Positions 52,378 to 60,585 of a stretch of 64,000 nt of DNA are shown piece by piece. This stretch comes from DAIDKA01 sp036267975 (lineage in GTDB: Bacteria; Pseudomonadota; Gammaproteobacteria; Steroidobacterales; Steroidobacteraceae). The DNA lies in assembly GCA_036267975.1 (NCBI GenBank), contig DATAVA010000028.1:248001-312000 (forward strand), read 5' to 3'. A program made the translations under genes and the position numbers. The notes under the pieces were generated by a model that saw only the letters and a program-made list of their open reading frames with translations, searched no databases and was not told the origin of the DNA. The first letter of the stretch is position 1. Each line of letters starts with the position of its first letter.

Positions 52378-53601
52378 ATGAGAAAGGCGGTGGTGCTTTC
52401 GCTGATGGCGTCGGTCGCGCTGTCGGCCTGCGGCGGTAACGGTGGGAGCGCAGGTTCCAGCAATGCCAGCGGTACCAGCGGTACCAGCGGCGGCACGACT
52501 TCCACCAGTAGCAGCACAACCAGCACCAGCAGCACAACAAGCCCCAGCGGCACAACCGGCACGACTACCAGCTCGGTCACCACGACTGCGAATGGCTTCG
52601 TGAGCTTCGCGGACAACCTGCCCGCAGCCGGATCCGGCGCAACGGATGCGATCCCGGCAGGCGCGGGCCTCGAAGACACCTCCAAACCCGATCACGTGAT
52701 CGGTACCGGCACCCCGGCAAGCTGCACCAGTGATGCGGTGGTCGCGGCCGTCGCCACCGGTGGCGTCATCACTTTCAACTGCGGCACCACACCTGTCACC
52801 ATTTCGATGACGGCGACCGCGCAGATCTTCAATAACGCGGCGCAGACTACCGTCATCGACGGCGGCGGTCTGATCACGCTCAGCGGCATGGGCCAGCGGC
52901 GCATCCTCTACATGAACACCTGTGACCAGAGTCTGGTGTGGACCAGCTCCACCTGCCAGAACCAGGAGTATCCGCAACTGACCGTGCAGAACCTGACTTT
53001 CAGCGATGGCAATGCCAGCAATGAAACGGTCCCGGAGGGCGGCGCCATCTATGAACGTGGCGGGCGGATGAAGATCGTTAATTCAAGGTTCTTCAGCAAC
53101 GTCTGCGCCAGCACTGGACCCGATACCGCCGGTGGCGCGATATATTCAACCAGTCAATACCAGGGATTGCCCGTGTACGTGGTGCACTCCACGTTCGGTG
53201 GCGCGTCGAACCTGGGCAATAGCTGCTCCAACGGCGGCGCGCTCGGCAGCATCGGGGTGTCGTGGACGACCATCAACAGCCTGTTCACCTATAACATTGC
53301 CGTGGGCAACGGGGGCAATCCCGCGACCAGCGGCACGCCCGGTGGCGGGAGTGGCGGCGCAATCTACAACGATGGCGATACGATGGTGCTGACGCTCAGC
53401 GGTTCGCAGCTGAGCTACAACCAGGTCAATTCATACGGATCCGCGGTTTTTTTCGTATCCGACGATCTCACCGGGAGCATCGCCATCACCGATTCCACCA
53501 TTACCGGCAACTCGGGCGGTTCCTGGTACGTGACCTACCCGCAGATTTCGAACGAGGCCAGCACGCCGATCATCGTCGTCAATTCGGACATTGCCAATTG
53601 A
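52378..53601 (+). CDS. Lipoprotein with Ser/Thr-rich linker and right-handed beta-helix
   Basis: A 407-residue predicted outer-membrane or surface lipoprotein (lipobox LSAC). Residues about 22-75 form a Gly/Ser/Thr tether (SGTSGTSGGTTSTSSSTT...). The remainder has the repeated pattern of parallel beta-helix/polymorphic outer-membrane proteins: TVIDGGGLITLSGMGQRR, LTVQNLTFSDGNASNE, EGGAIYERGGRMKIVNSRFFSN, GGAIYNDGDTMVLTLSGSQLSYN, and ITDSTITGNSGG. Such proteins often act as adhesins or polysaccharide-binding or -cleaving proteins; no lyase residues are identifiable. ATG 52378 has ccggaggacgggt upstream. The coding end overlaps the alkB start by 11 bp. Confidence 0.83.
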   Translation: MRKAVVLSLMASVALSACGGNGGSAGSSNASGTSGTSGGTTSTSSSTTSTSSTTSPSGTTGTTTSSVTTTANGFVSFADNLPAAGSGATDAIPAGAGLEDTSKPDHVIGTGTPASCTSDAVVAAVATGGVITFNCGTTPVTISMTATAQIFNNAAQTTVIDGGGLITLSGMGQRRILYMNTCDQSLVWTSSTCQNQEYPQLTVQNLTFSDGNASNETVPEGGAIYERGGRMKIVNSRFFSNVCASTGPDTAGGAIYSTSQYQGLPVYVVHSTFGGASNLGNSCSNGGALGSIGVSWTTINSLFTYNIAVGNGGNPATSGTPGGGSGGAIYNDGDTMVLTLSGSQLSYNQVNSYGSAVFFVSDDLTGSIAITDSTITGNSGGSWYVTYPQISNEASTPIIVVNSDIAN

Positions 53602-54280
53602 TTTGCGGCGTCTCGAAGTGAAACCTCACACGATTCTGCTCGCACTGGATTCCCCCGAGCCGGCCCGTCGCGACGTCAAACTCGGGACCGAAACAACCCT
53701 GCTCGCGAGTTTCGCGGCGGCCCACGCAAGCGACCTGCTCGAGGCAATCGATGCCATCGCTCGCCGTTCGCCGTTTCGGCACATGATTACCCCGGGCGGA
53801 TGGGCCATGTCCGTCGCCATGACCAGTTGCGGTGCATTCGGCTGGGTCACGAACCCGTCGGGATATCGATATGACGCGGTCGATCCGACCACCGAGCAAT
53901 CCTGGCCGCCCATGCCCGCGTTGTTCTCGGCACTGGCCGCGAGGGCAGCGAGCGCGAGTGGATTCCCGGGCTTCTCACCCGATGCCTGCCTCATCAATCG
54001 ATACCAACCCGGCGCGCACCTGTCGCTGCATCAGGATCGCGATGAGCAGGACCTGACGGCGCCGGTGGTCTCCGTATCGCTCGGCCTACCTGCCAATTTT
54101 CTGTGGGGTGGCCAGAAGCGCGCAGTGCGGCCGATCCGAATTCCGCTATGGCACGGCGATGTGGTCGTGTGGGGCGGCGTCGACCGGCTCACCTTCCACG
54201 GCGTGAGTAGGTTGGCCGACGGTGAGCATCCGCTGACGGGGGCCCTGCGCTACAACCTCACCTTCCGCAAGGCGCGCTGA
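53591..54280 (+). CDS. alkB: AlkB-type alpha-ketoglutarate-dependent DNA repair dioxygenase
   Basis: A 229-residue Fe(II)/2-oxoglutarate oxygenase that removes alkyl groups from N1-methyladenine and N3-methylcytosine in DNA and RNA. It is close to E. coli AlkB along most of its length: SPFRHMITPGGWAMSVAMTSCG, DACLINRYQPGAHLSLHQDRDEQDL (read in pieces) with the iron-binding His-x-Asp, VSVSLGLPANFLWGG, HGDVVVWGGVDRLTFHG with the distal His, and the 2-oxoglutarate arginines in RYNLTFRKAR. The likely start is TTG 53591, overlapping the previous gene; GTG 53618 is the alternative. Confidence 0.95.
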   Translation: MPIDLRRLEVKPHTILLALDSPEPARRDVKLGTETTLLASFAAAHASDLLEAIDAIARRSPFRHMITPGGWAMSVAMTSCGAFGWVTNPSGYRYDAVDPTTEQSWPPMPALFSALAARAASASGFPGFSPDACLINRYQPGAHLSLHQDRDEQDLTAPVVSVSLGLPANFLWGGQKRAVRPIRIPLWHGDVVVWGGVDRLTFHGVSRLADGEHPLTGALRYNLTFRKAR

Positions 54281-54283
54281 GAT

Positions 54284-55387
54284 CTAACGGCGTTCACACT
54301 GTTCAAATCGGCCGTTCACCCGATGCGCGTACCAGCTCGTGGTCAAAGCACGGCTGATTTTCGGCCCATGCAATGAGATGGTCGGAATGAGTGCGCGGGG
54401 CAGCGGGCGCCGGGCCGTGCGCTGCGCAAGGGCAAAGACCCGCTGGTAGAGATCGGTTTGGGCGAATGCCTGACTCTTGCCCTGCTCAAGTGCGTGATGG
54501 ATTTCCTTTTGATTCAGGGTCAGCCGGCCGGACAGGCTGCGCAATGCCAGCTCCGTCTCCCCGGGGCTGTTCGTGCCGCCTTCGTCCGACAGGAGCGCGC
54601 CATCCGGCGTGAGCGGCAAACCGGAGGCGCGGCCGGCGGCAGCCTGGAATGCGGCATTGCGGCTCGCGTACTGTCCCGCATTGAAGTCCGCGAACCGGAA
54701 AATGTATGCCTCATAGTGCGGCTCATATGCGAACAGATGCGCAATGCCGAAGTACAGGCTGCCACGACGCGTGAAGACCTCCTCCGCGAGGCTGCCTTTC
54801 ACACGGTACGGGTAGGAGCGAACCGCAGCGTATTGATTTGCAAATTCGACGTTCACCTGCATCGGCCCGCGCGTGCGGATCGGATTGCGGTCCGCGAACA
54901 GCGTGCGTGCGAGCGGTATCGATCCGATGAAATCCTCGTAGATGTTCGAAAGATCCCGCTCAGTGCGGGCAGCATCCACCCGTTCGCTGTAGGTTCGACC
55001 GTCCGGGGACCGCAGATTCAGCGCCGCGTGCACGATCAACAGCGGGATGTCCGCGCGTTGCGCGCGACTGTCGATCTCCTTCCTGGCGATGGCCCCCAGC
55101 CCCGGCACCACCGGGTCGGTATGAAAATCCGACTCCTGCGCGGTGACCGCAATGACGGCGCACACCGTCTTCCTGTTCAGTACCAGCCCTTGCGTTGAAA
55201 AGCCCGCGTAGATGTCGGTGGCCCATCCGCTGCGATCCGCTACGCCTCGCGGCAGCAGTTCTTCGATCAGAGCACGGGCCTGCCCCGGATCCAGGGCCGG
55301 CCCTTCGACGGCCGGCGGTGGCTGGCTGGCGCAAGCTGCGAGGAACGCCAGGCATCCGAAGACGAGCAGCAGCTTGCGATGCGCCAA
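54284..55387 (-). CDS. DUF1615 domain lipoprotein
   Basis: A 367-residue lipoprotein (signal ending LAAC) of the DUF1615 family. Typical blocks are RSGWATDIYAGFSTQGL, VCAVIAVTAQESDFHTDPVVPGL with a glutamate in lysozyme-like context (AQESDF), RNPIRTRGPMQVNVEFAN, and RRGSLYFGIAHLFAYEPHYEAYIFRFADFNAGQYASR. The ES and Q/N-rich arrangement resembles lytic-transglycosylase folds, but activity is not established for the family. The start appears to be TTG 55387, 1 nt after the preceding flavoprotein stop; no in-frame ATG would keep the signal peptide. Confidence 0.83.
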   Translation of the reverse strand: MAHRKLLLVFGCLAFLAACASQPPPAVEGPALDPGQARALIEELLPRGVADRSGWATDIYAGFSTQGLVLNRKTVCAVIAVTAQESDFHTDPVVPGLGAIARKEIDSRAQRADIPLLIVHAALNLRSPDGRTYSERVDAARTERDLSNIYEDFIGSIPLARTLFADRNPIRTRGPMQVNVEFANQYAAVRSYPYRVKGSLAEEVFTRRGSLYFGIAHLFAYEPHYEAYIFRFADFNAGQYASRNAAFQAAAGRASGLPLTPDGALLSDEGGTNSPGETELALRSLSGRLTLNQKEIHHALEQGKSQAFAQTDLYQRVFALAQRTARRPLPRALIPTISLHGPKISRALTTSWYAHRVNGRFEQCERR

Positions 55388-55388
55388 G

Positions 55389-56276
55389 TCAGTGCCCCGA
55401 CCGCCGCAATCGGTTATGAATGTCGGTGGCCGCCAGGGCAGCCTCGGCTGCCGCGATCACGACTTGGTTAAGGCCTTTGACGATGTCGCCGGCCGCGTAG
55501 AGCCCGTCGACAGTGGTTTGCTGGTGGGCATCTACTTGCAGCACCCGGCTTTCGTCGCACTGTGCGCCCAGCGCAGTGGCCAATTCGATTCGGGCTGAGC
55601 AACCCAGTGCTCCATAGAAAACATCGAATACCCGGCTCATTCCTTCCGGCATGGTCAGTTCAAGCGCGTTCCCCTTGACCCGCAGCTGCGCCAATTCGGT
55701 TTCAATGAGGTCGATGCCCTGGTCCTTAAGTCGCTGCCGACGCTTCCGATCCACATCCGGCCCCACGTGCAGGTAGCAGACCTGCTCCGAGTACGTACGC
55801 AGAAACCCGGCTTCTTCCTCGCCGCGCTGACCATCGCCAATCACTGCGATTCGCTGGCCGATCGCCTCGAATGCGTCGCAGATCGGACAGACCCGCAGCA
55901 CACTGCGCAGCAGTGCCTCGGCCGCGCCCGGCAACGGAGGCAGGTGGTCTTCGGTGCCGGTGGCCATGACAACATAACGGCTGCGGAGAGTCTGACCGTC
56001 AACTTCCAGCGCAAATCCCGAGTCTTCCCGCACGAGGGAGCCGACCCACCCCGGGACGATTTCGGCGCCATACCTGGCTGCCTGACTCCTGAGCCGGGCG
56101 AGAAGCTGTTCTCCCCCGATGCCTTGGGGAAACCCCGGGATGTTGTGACTCTCCGGAATCCATCGAGCCCGGGAAGAATCCCCATCGACAACGAGCGCGC
56201 GCCGCCGGAAGCGTCCGAGGTAGGTTGCCGCGGTCAGCCCTGCCACTCCGCCGCCAATGACCAGTACATCGCGCAT
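55389..56276 (-). CDS. Thioredoxin-reductase-like FAD/NAD(P) oxidoreductase
   Basis: A 295-residue flavoprotein. The FAD loop is VLVIGGGVAGLTAATYLGRF at the N-terminus. The second, NAD(P) loop reads RIAVIGDGQRGEEEAGFL, an altered GxGxxG form. A CPIC redox pair (VCPICDAFEAIG) matches the TrxB active-site position, and the C-terminal FAD segment is GLYAAGDIVKGLNQVVIAAAEAALAA. The lack of the regular Rossmann motif in the NAD domain and the short length resemble ferredoxin-dependent or NADPH-independent TrxR-like proteins, so the electron donor is uncertain. ATG 56276. A DUF1615 gene follows with 1 nt between them. Confidence 0.87.
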   Translation of the reverse strand: MRDVLVIGGGVAGLTAATYLGRFRRRALVVDGDSSRARWIPESHNIPGFPQGIGGEQLLARLRSQAARYGAEIVPGWVGSLVREDSGFALEVDGQTLRSRYVVMATGTEDHLPPLPGAAEALLRSVLRVCPICDAFEAIGQRIAVIGDGQRGEEEAGFLRTYSEQVCYLHVGPDVDRKRRQRLKDQGIDLIETELAQLRVKGNALELTMPEGMSRVFDVFYGALGCSARIELATALGAQCDESRVLQVDAHQQTTVDGLYAAGDIVKGLNQVVIAAAEAALAATDIHNRLRRSGH

Positions 56277-56360
56277 GATCCAGGATGCCGCCGCTGAAAC
56301 AATGCATCGTACGCCGTCACGGTGCTCAGCGCGGCGCAAACCCCAAGGGTGTGCCACCTC

Positions 56361-56396
56361 GTTACCGCCCCGTGGTATCCGGCACGGGGCGGTAAC
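56361..56396. terminator. 14-bp perfect hairpin after the Hsp20 gene
   Basis: gttaccgccccgtg (56361-56374) pairs perfectly with cacggggcggtaac (56383-56396) around an 8-nt loop, starting 8 nt beyond the Hsp20 stop on the minus strand. It is a strong terminator-like stem, but no U-run follows, so it may also protect mRNA ends. Confidence 0.6.
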
Positions 56397-56403
56397 TGGC
56401 GCA

Positions 56404-56847
56404 TCACGTGCCGATTTGAATCCGCCGCGCCACGGCCTTCGGCTGCTTCGGAATGGTGATCGTCAGCACCCCATGACTGCCGGCCGCGTTCACCTTTTCG
56501 CTATCGACGGTGTCGGGAAGCACGAAGCGACGATGAAATTGCCCGTGGCCGCGCTCCACGCGTCGCCCTTGAGCATCCTCTCCCGCCTTGCGCGCCGGCT
56601 GCGGCCGGCTGCCCGATAAAGTCAGTATTCCGCCGTCAAGGGTCAGATCTACGGTCGCCGGATCGACACCCGGCAGATCCACGTACAGTTCAAACCGATC
56701 CGCGTACTCGTGAATATCCACCAGCGGAATCCACATGGCCGTCGCCGAACTGCGATCGTTCTCACGGGCATTGCCGAACAGGCGGTTAATTTCGCCCTGT
56801 AGGCGCGGCATCACACCCCATGGATCTTCTCGCCTCACAGCGCTCAT
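56404..56847 (-). CDS. Hsp20/alpha-crystallin small heat-shock protein
   Basis: A 147-residue ATP-independent holdase. The alpha-crystallin domain runs from about residue 38 (IPLVDIHEYADRFELYVDLPGVDPATVDLTLDGGILTLSG) to HGVLTITIPKQPKAV near the end, with the C-terminal IQI motif (RRIQIGT) that mediates oligomer contacts. ATG 56847 has a perfect site (aaggagtggtgcc). It belongs to a stress group with the hemerythrin-like protein and catalase. Confidence 0.95.
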   Translation of the reverse strand: MSAVRREDPWGVMPRLQGEINRLFGNARENDRSSATAMWIPLVDIHEYADRFELYVDLPGVDPATVDLTLDGGILTLSGSRPQPARKAGEDAQGRRVERGHGQFHRRFVLPDTVDSEKVNAAGSHGVLTITIPKQPKAVARRIQIGT

Positions 56848-57055
56848 GGCACCACTCCTTAATGTGTTCGTTGAATGGTCCCGTCCGGCCTTCTGCACCG
56901 AACGATTGTTCGCGAAACTAAGGTTGGGATTGTGGTTTTCAAGCCTCGACACGAATTTTTGTGCGCCTCAGCCCATCCCGGGGGCCGCGCGCACGTCCTC
57001 CTGCCGCGGCCTCGCCCGGCGCAACTTCAAGCGCCAAGTGCGCGCCGGTGAACAG

Positions 57056-57571
57056 TTACCTTCTATTCGCCACCTTCTTCTTCGGCTTCGCATCCTCCTC
57101 ATCATCCTCATCCGTATCCTGCGCGCCGCGAGTGTCCGATTCGTCATCGCTGATGCCCATCTTCTGCAGCAGGGCCGCTTTGCGCTTCCGCATCGTCGCG
57201 CCGAGCTCAACGGTATCGACTTTGGCTTTCTTAGCCTGCGGAAACATGTCGCCTTCTTCTTTCTCGACGTGGTGGTCGATCTGTTCACCAAGCACCGTTA
57301 CCTTGGCATCGTACAGATCATCGTCGGCATCCATTCCCTGCAGCTGCTCAATGAGGTCCTTTGCACCCGCGTGCTCTACGAGTGCTTCGTCCATCAGATC
57401 CGCATCGTCAATTGCCTTACGTACCGCCGGATAGAAGAGTTCCTCCTCCAGTTGGGCGTGGATAACCACGGTGTTACAGATCTGTTCCACAATCGCACTC
57501 TTATCCTCCGAGCTGCCGTCCTCCTTCAGTTCTTTGCGTGCCTTCCGATTTGGATTTGTTCGTTGCCACAT
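57056..57571 (-). CDS. Hemerythrin-like HHE protein with truncated first helix
   Basis: A 171-residue protein resembling bacterial HHE-domain hemerythrins. Later helices keep their iron ligands: VIHAQLEEELFYPAVR, ALVEHAGAKDLI, and HHVEKEEGDMFPQAKKAK. The N-terminus is wrong: relatives begin with a lysine-rich tail, then a 'DAIALLKADHRK' helix carrying the first histidine, but here MWQRTNPN joins directly to RKARKELKEDGSSEDK. The overlapping +1 frame (GTG 57569: VATNKSKSEG) looks like the native N-terminus, so a deletion of roughly 25-40 bp plus a frame change seems to have removed helix 1. The C-terminal tail is acidic/lysine-rich. It may be non-functional or bind iron differently. Confidence 0.75.
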   Translation of the reverse strand: MWQRTNPNRKARKELKEDGSSEDKSAIVEQICNTVVIHAQLEEELFYPAVRKAIDDADLMDEALVEHAGAKDLIEQLQGMDADDDLYDAKVTVLGEQIDHHVEKEEGDMFPQAKKAKVDTVELGATMRKRKAALLQKMGISDDESDTRGAQDTDEDDEEDAKPKKKVANRR

Positions 57572-57933
57572 GTCTCTCGTTCGTGGATGGCGATTGAATA
57601 AAGGACCTGCGGGCTGCCGGCGCCAGCAGCAGACCGCGCTCATCATCTGCGACGCCGGGAGCCACGTCACCGGCGCGGCGCGCTTGCGGCGGTAGGAATC
57701 GGCCGTCAAGCCGCCGGCATCCGGCTTTGCAGGAGGACGCGGAAATTTGCCCAGCTCGCGCCAGTAGGCGAAACACTACGCGACCTTCAGAATCCGGAGG
57801 TCTCTTCGTACTTCGCAGCAGAGTAGGTTTGTCGGCGCCTCGATTTTCAATTTTCGACAGCAGGCCGGAAAGGCAATCGCTCCCATTTCAGCCGCTCGGG
57901 AGCCCGGCTGCTCCTCAACTCCTGGAGTCCGCA
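57572..57933. other. 362-bp divergent region between hemerythrin-like gene and catalase
   Basis: Contains the promoters of two divergent stress genes. I see no further gene, no long inverted repeat and no obvious terminator. AT-richer patches occur near 57840-57860. The sequence tggagtccgca just before 57934 is the catalase ribosome-binding site. Confidence 0.55.
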
Positions 57934-60363
57934 ATGGCTAGCCGAAAGAGCGACGCTCGTGCGCCAACACGTTCGAAGTCCCATAGCGGTTCAAGTGCCG
58001 CAAGCGACAGCGCGACCGGAAGCACGGTCAGTGGCCCGTCCCACCCCGGCCCCGCAGCGTCCGCCATGGCGGCGCGCGCCGAGGAGCAGAATGCCCTTGC
58101 CCGCGCGATGCCCTTCAATGCGACGAAGGCGAGCGAATACAGTACCGGCGAGGCCCCGCGACCGACAGCCGGCGCCCACAGCGAATTGCCCACGCCACGC
58201 GCCGGGGCCAGCACGGTGAGCGAGGCGAATGAATCCGACAAGACCGGCGCACCGACGCTGGCGCCCCAGTCGGTGGGCGGGGGACTGGAATCGAAGCGCG
58301 TAAATTCGGCCGACCAGGTCCTCACCACGAACCAAGGCACACCCGTTGGCAGCAACCAGGACTCCTTGAAGGCGGGCCTGCGCGGACCCTCGTTGCTCGA
58401 AGACTTCATCTTGCGTGAAAAGCTCACGCACTTCGATCACGAGCGCATTCCCGAGCGGGTCGTGCATGCCCGCGGCTCTGCGGCTCATGGCTTTTTCGAA
58501 GCCTACGATGCCCGGCCCGAACTCACACACGCGACGGTATTCGCCGAGGCGGGCAAGAGGACGCCGGTCTTCGTGCGCTTTTCCACGGTTGCCGGCGAGC
58601 GCGGATCGGTGGACACGGCGCGGGACGTGCGCGGCTTCGCCGTCAAGTTTTATACCGATGAAGGCAACTGGGATCTGGTCGGCAACAACATTCCGGTGTT
58701 CTTCATCCAGGACGCGATGAAGTTCCCGGACCTCGTTCACGCCGTAAAGCCCGAGCCGCATAATCAGATGCCGCAGGCGGCTTCCGCCCACGACACGTTC
58801 TGGGATTTCGTGTCGCTGATGCCCGAATCCACACATATGCTGATGTGGGTGATGTCGGACCGGGCCATTCCCCGCAGTTATCGCATGATGCAGGGCTTCG
58901 GCGTGCATACGTTCCGCCTCATCAACAGTCACGGCAAGTCCACGTTCTGCAAGTTCCACTGGAAGCCGCTGCTGGGAACACACTCCCTGGTATGGGACGA
59001 AGCGGTGAAGATTGCCGGTGCGGATGCCGACTTCCATCGGCGCGATCTGTGGGAAGCGATTGAGTCTGGCGCCTATCCGGAGTGGGAGCTCGGACTGCAG
59101 CTGTTCTCCGAGGAGCAGGCCGCCGAATTCAGTTTCGACATCCTGGATGCGACCAAGCTGATCCCCGAGGAGCTGGTGCCGCTGACGCCCGTGGGTCGCA
59201 TGGTCCTGAATCGCAATCCCGATAACTTCTTTGCCGAGACCGAGCAGGTCGCCTTCTGCACCGCCCACGTGATTCCGGGCATCGACTTCAGCAATGACCC
59301 GCTGCTGCAGGGTCGCATCCACTCCTATGTCGATACCCAGCTGACCCGGCTCGGCGGGCCCAATTTCCATGAAATCCCCATCAATGCGTCCATCGCGCCG
59401 GTACACAACAACCAGCGCGATGGACTGCATCGCCAGGCCATCGCCCGCGGCCGAGTTGCGTACGAGCCCAACTCGCTGGGCGGCGGTTGTCCGTATCAGG
59501 CCGGTGCCGCAGGCTTCGTATCCTTCGCGAAAGGCATCGAGCCGGACAATGCCCCAGTCGATAAGGTGCGTGGCCGCCCGGAGAAGTTCGCCGAGCACTT
59601 CGCGCAGGCCGCGCTATTCTTCGAGAGCCAGACCCCCCACGAGCAGGCCCATATCATCGGGGGATTCCGCTTCGAGCTGAGCCGGGTCACGGTCCCGGCG
59701 ATCCGCCAGCGCATGATTTCGGCGCTGCGCAACGTGTCGGAGACTTTGGCGACGGCCGTCGCGGAGGGTCTCGGCATCGAAATGCCCGCGCCGATGCCCC
59801 GCGCCATCAAGCAGGTGCCTAAGCCCGAGGTCACGGTGTCGGCGCCGCTCTCACTCATGGCGCTGCCCGGTGACGGCGGTATCGCGACACGCAAGGTCGC
59901 GATCCTCATCGCCAACGGCGTCATCGCGGATTCGATCATGCCGCTCATGGACGCCTTGCAGAAAGCCGGCGCGGTGACGCGGCTGCTGGGTTCGCGCCTC
60001 GGCACCGTCACAGCCGCAGGCGGCGAACGCTTCGAGGCCGATGCCACCCTCGAGAACTCTCCCTCGGTGCTGTTCGACGCCATGGTGTTGCCCGATGGAT
60101 CGGCGGCGGTTGCCGCACTCGCAAAGGACGGACACACCCTTGAGTTCCTCAAGGATCAATACCGTCACTGCAAGACGATCCTGGCGCTCGGCGCCTCCTC
60201 GACCCTGTTGGCGAAACTGGGAATCGCCGCGAAGCTACCTTCCGGAGCAGTCGATCCTGGCCTTCTCATCGCCACTTCGAATGACGCCGATCCCCAGGCG
60301 TTCATTGCCGCGCTCGCCCATCACCGCCATCCGGCGCGCGATCAGGATCCGCCGTTGATCTAG
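57934..60363 (+). CDS. katE: Large-subunit (HPII-type) clade 2 catalase
   Basis: An 809-residue heme catalase that splits hydrogen peroxide to water and oxygen. Core residues are the catalytic His178 in ERVVHARGSAAHGFFEAY, the distal Asn in EGNWDLVGNNIPVFFIQDA, and the proximal-side block VAYEPNSLGGGCPYQAG. The C-terminal DJ-1/GATase-like domain typical of large catalases is present (about 665-800, ATRKVAILIANGVIADSIMPLMDAL). HPII of E. coli has its equivalent His at 128, so about 50 extra residues sit in the disordered Ser/Ala/Gly-rich N-terminal tail (MASRKSDARAPTRSKSHSGS...). ATG 57934 follows tggagtccgca. Confidence 0.96.
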   Translation: MASRKSDARAPTRSKSHSGSSAASDSATGSTVSGPSHPGPAASAMAARAEEQNALARAMPFNATKASEYSTGEAPRPTAGAHSELPTPRAGASTVSEANESDKTGAPTLAPQSVGGGLESKRVNSADQVLTTNQGTPVGSNQDSLKAGLRGPSLLEDFILREKLTHFDHERIPERVVHARGSAAHGFFEAYDARPELTHATVFAEAGKRTPVFVRFSTVAGERGSVDTARDVRGFAVKFYTDEGNWDLVGNNIPVFFIQDAMKFPDLVHAVKPEPHNQMPQAASAHDTFWDFVSLMPESTHMLMWVMSDRAIPRSYRMMQGFGVHTFRLINSHGKSTFCKFHWKPLLGTHSLVWDEAVKIAGADADFHRRDLWEAIESGAYPEWELGLQLFSEEQAAEFSFDILDATKLIPEELVPLTPVGRMVLNRNPDNFFAETEQVAFCTAHVIPGIDFSNDPLLQGRIHSYVDTQLTRLGGPNFHEIPINASIAPVHNNQRDGLHRQAIARGRVAYEPNSLGGGCPYQAGAAGFVSFAKGIEPDNAPVDKVRGRPEKFAEHFAQAALFFESQTPHEQAHIIGGFRFELSRVTVPAIRQRMISALRNVSETLATAVAEGLGIEMPAPMPRAIKQVPKPEVTVSAPLSLMALPGDGGIATRKVAILIANGVIADSIMPLMDALQKAGAVTRLLGSRLGTVTAAGGERFEADATLENSPSVLFDAMVLPDGSAAVAALAKDGHTLEFLKDQYRHCKTILALGASSTLLAKLGIAAKLPSGAVDPGLLIATSNDADPQAFIAALAHHRHPARDQDPPLI

Positions 60364-60585
60364 GACTGGATCGCCGACCGGCGGCATAACCGTAGCCCTC
60401 ATTCCCATCTGTCATACGGTTGCCATGCATTCGCGGTCTTCTGGAGCGCCGCCCTAAAAAAAATTTCGCTGGCCCCTTGAGCTTTTCTGGGCGACGCATA
60501 TATGACCCCCACTGGAGGTCTGCGGAGATGGCTTCGCTTTCTTGCCAGGATTTAACCAGGCAAATCAAGAGGATCAGGTGTTCTC

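Noticed and set aside
57991..59598. 535-codon minus-strand open frame inside katE
   Set aside because: Complement of the catalase coding sequence, without independent features.
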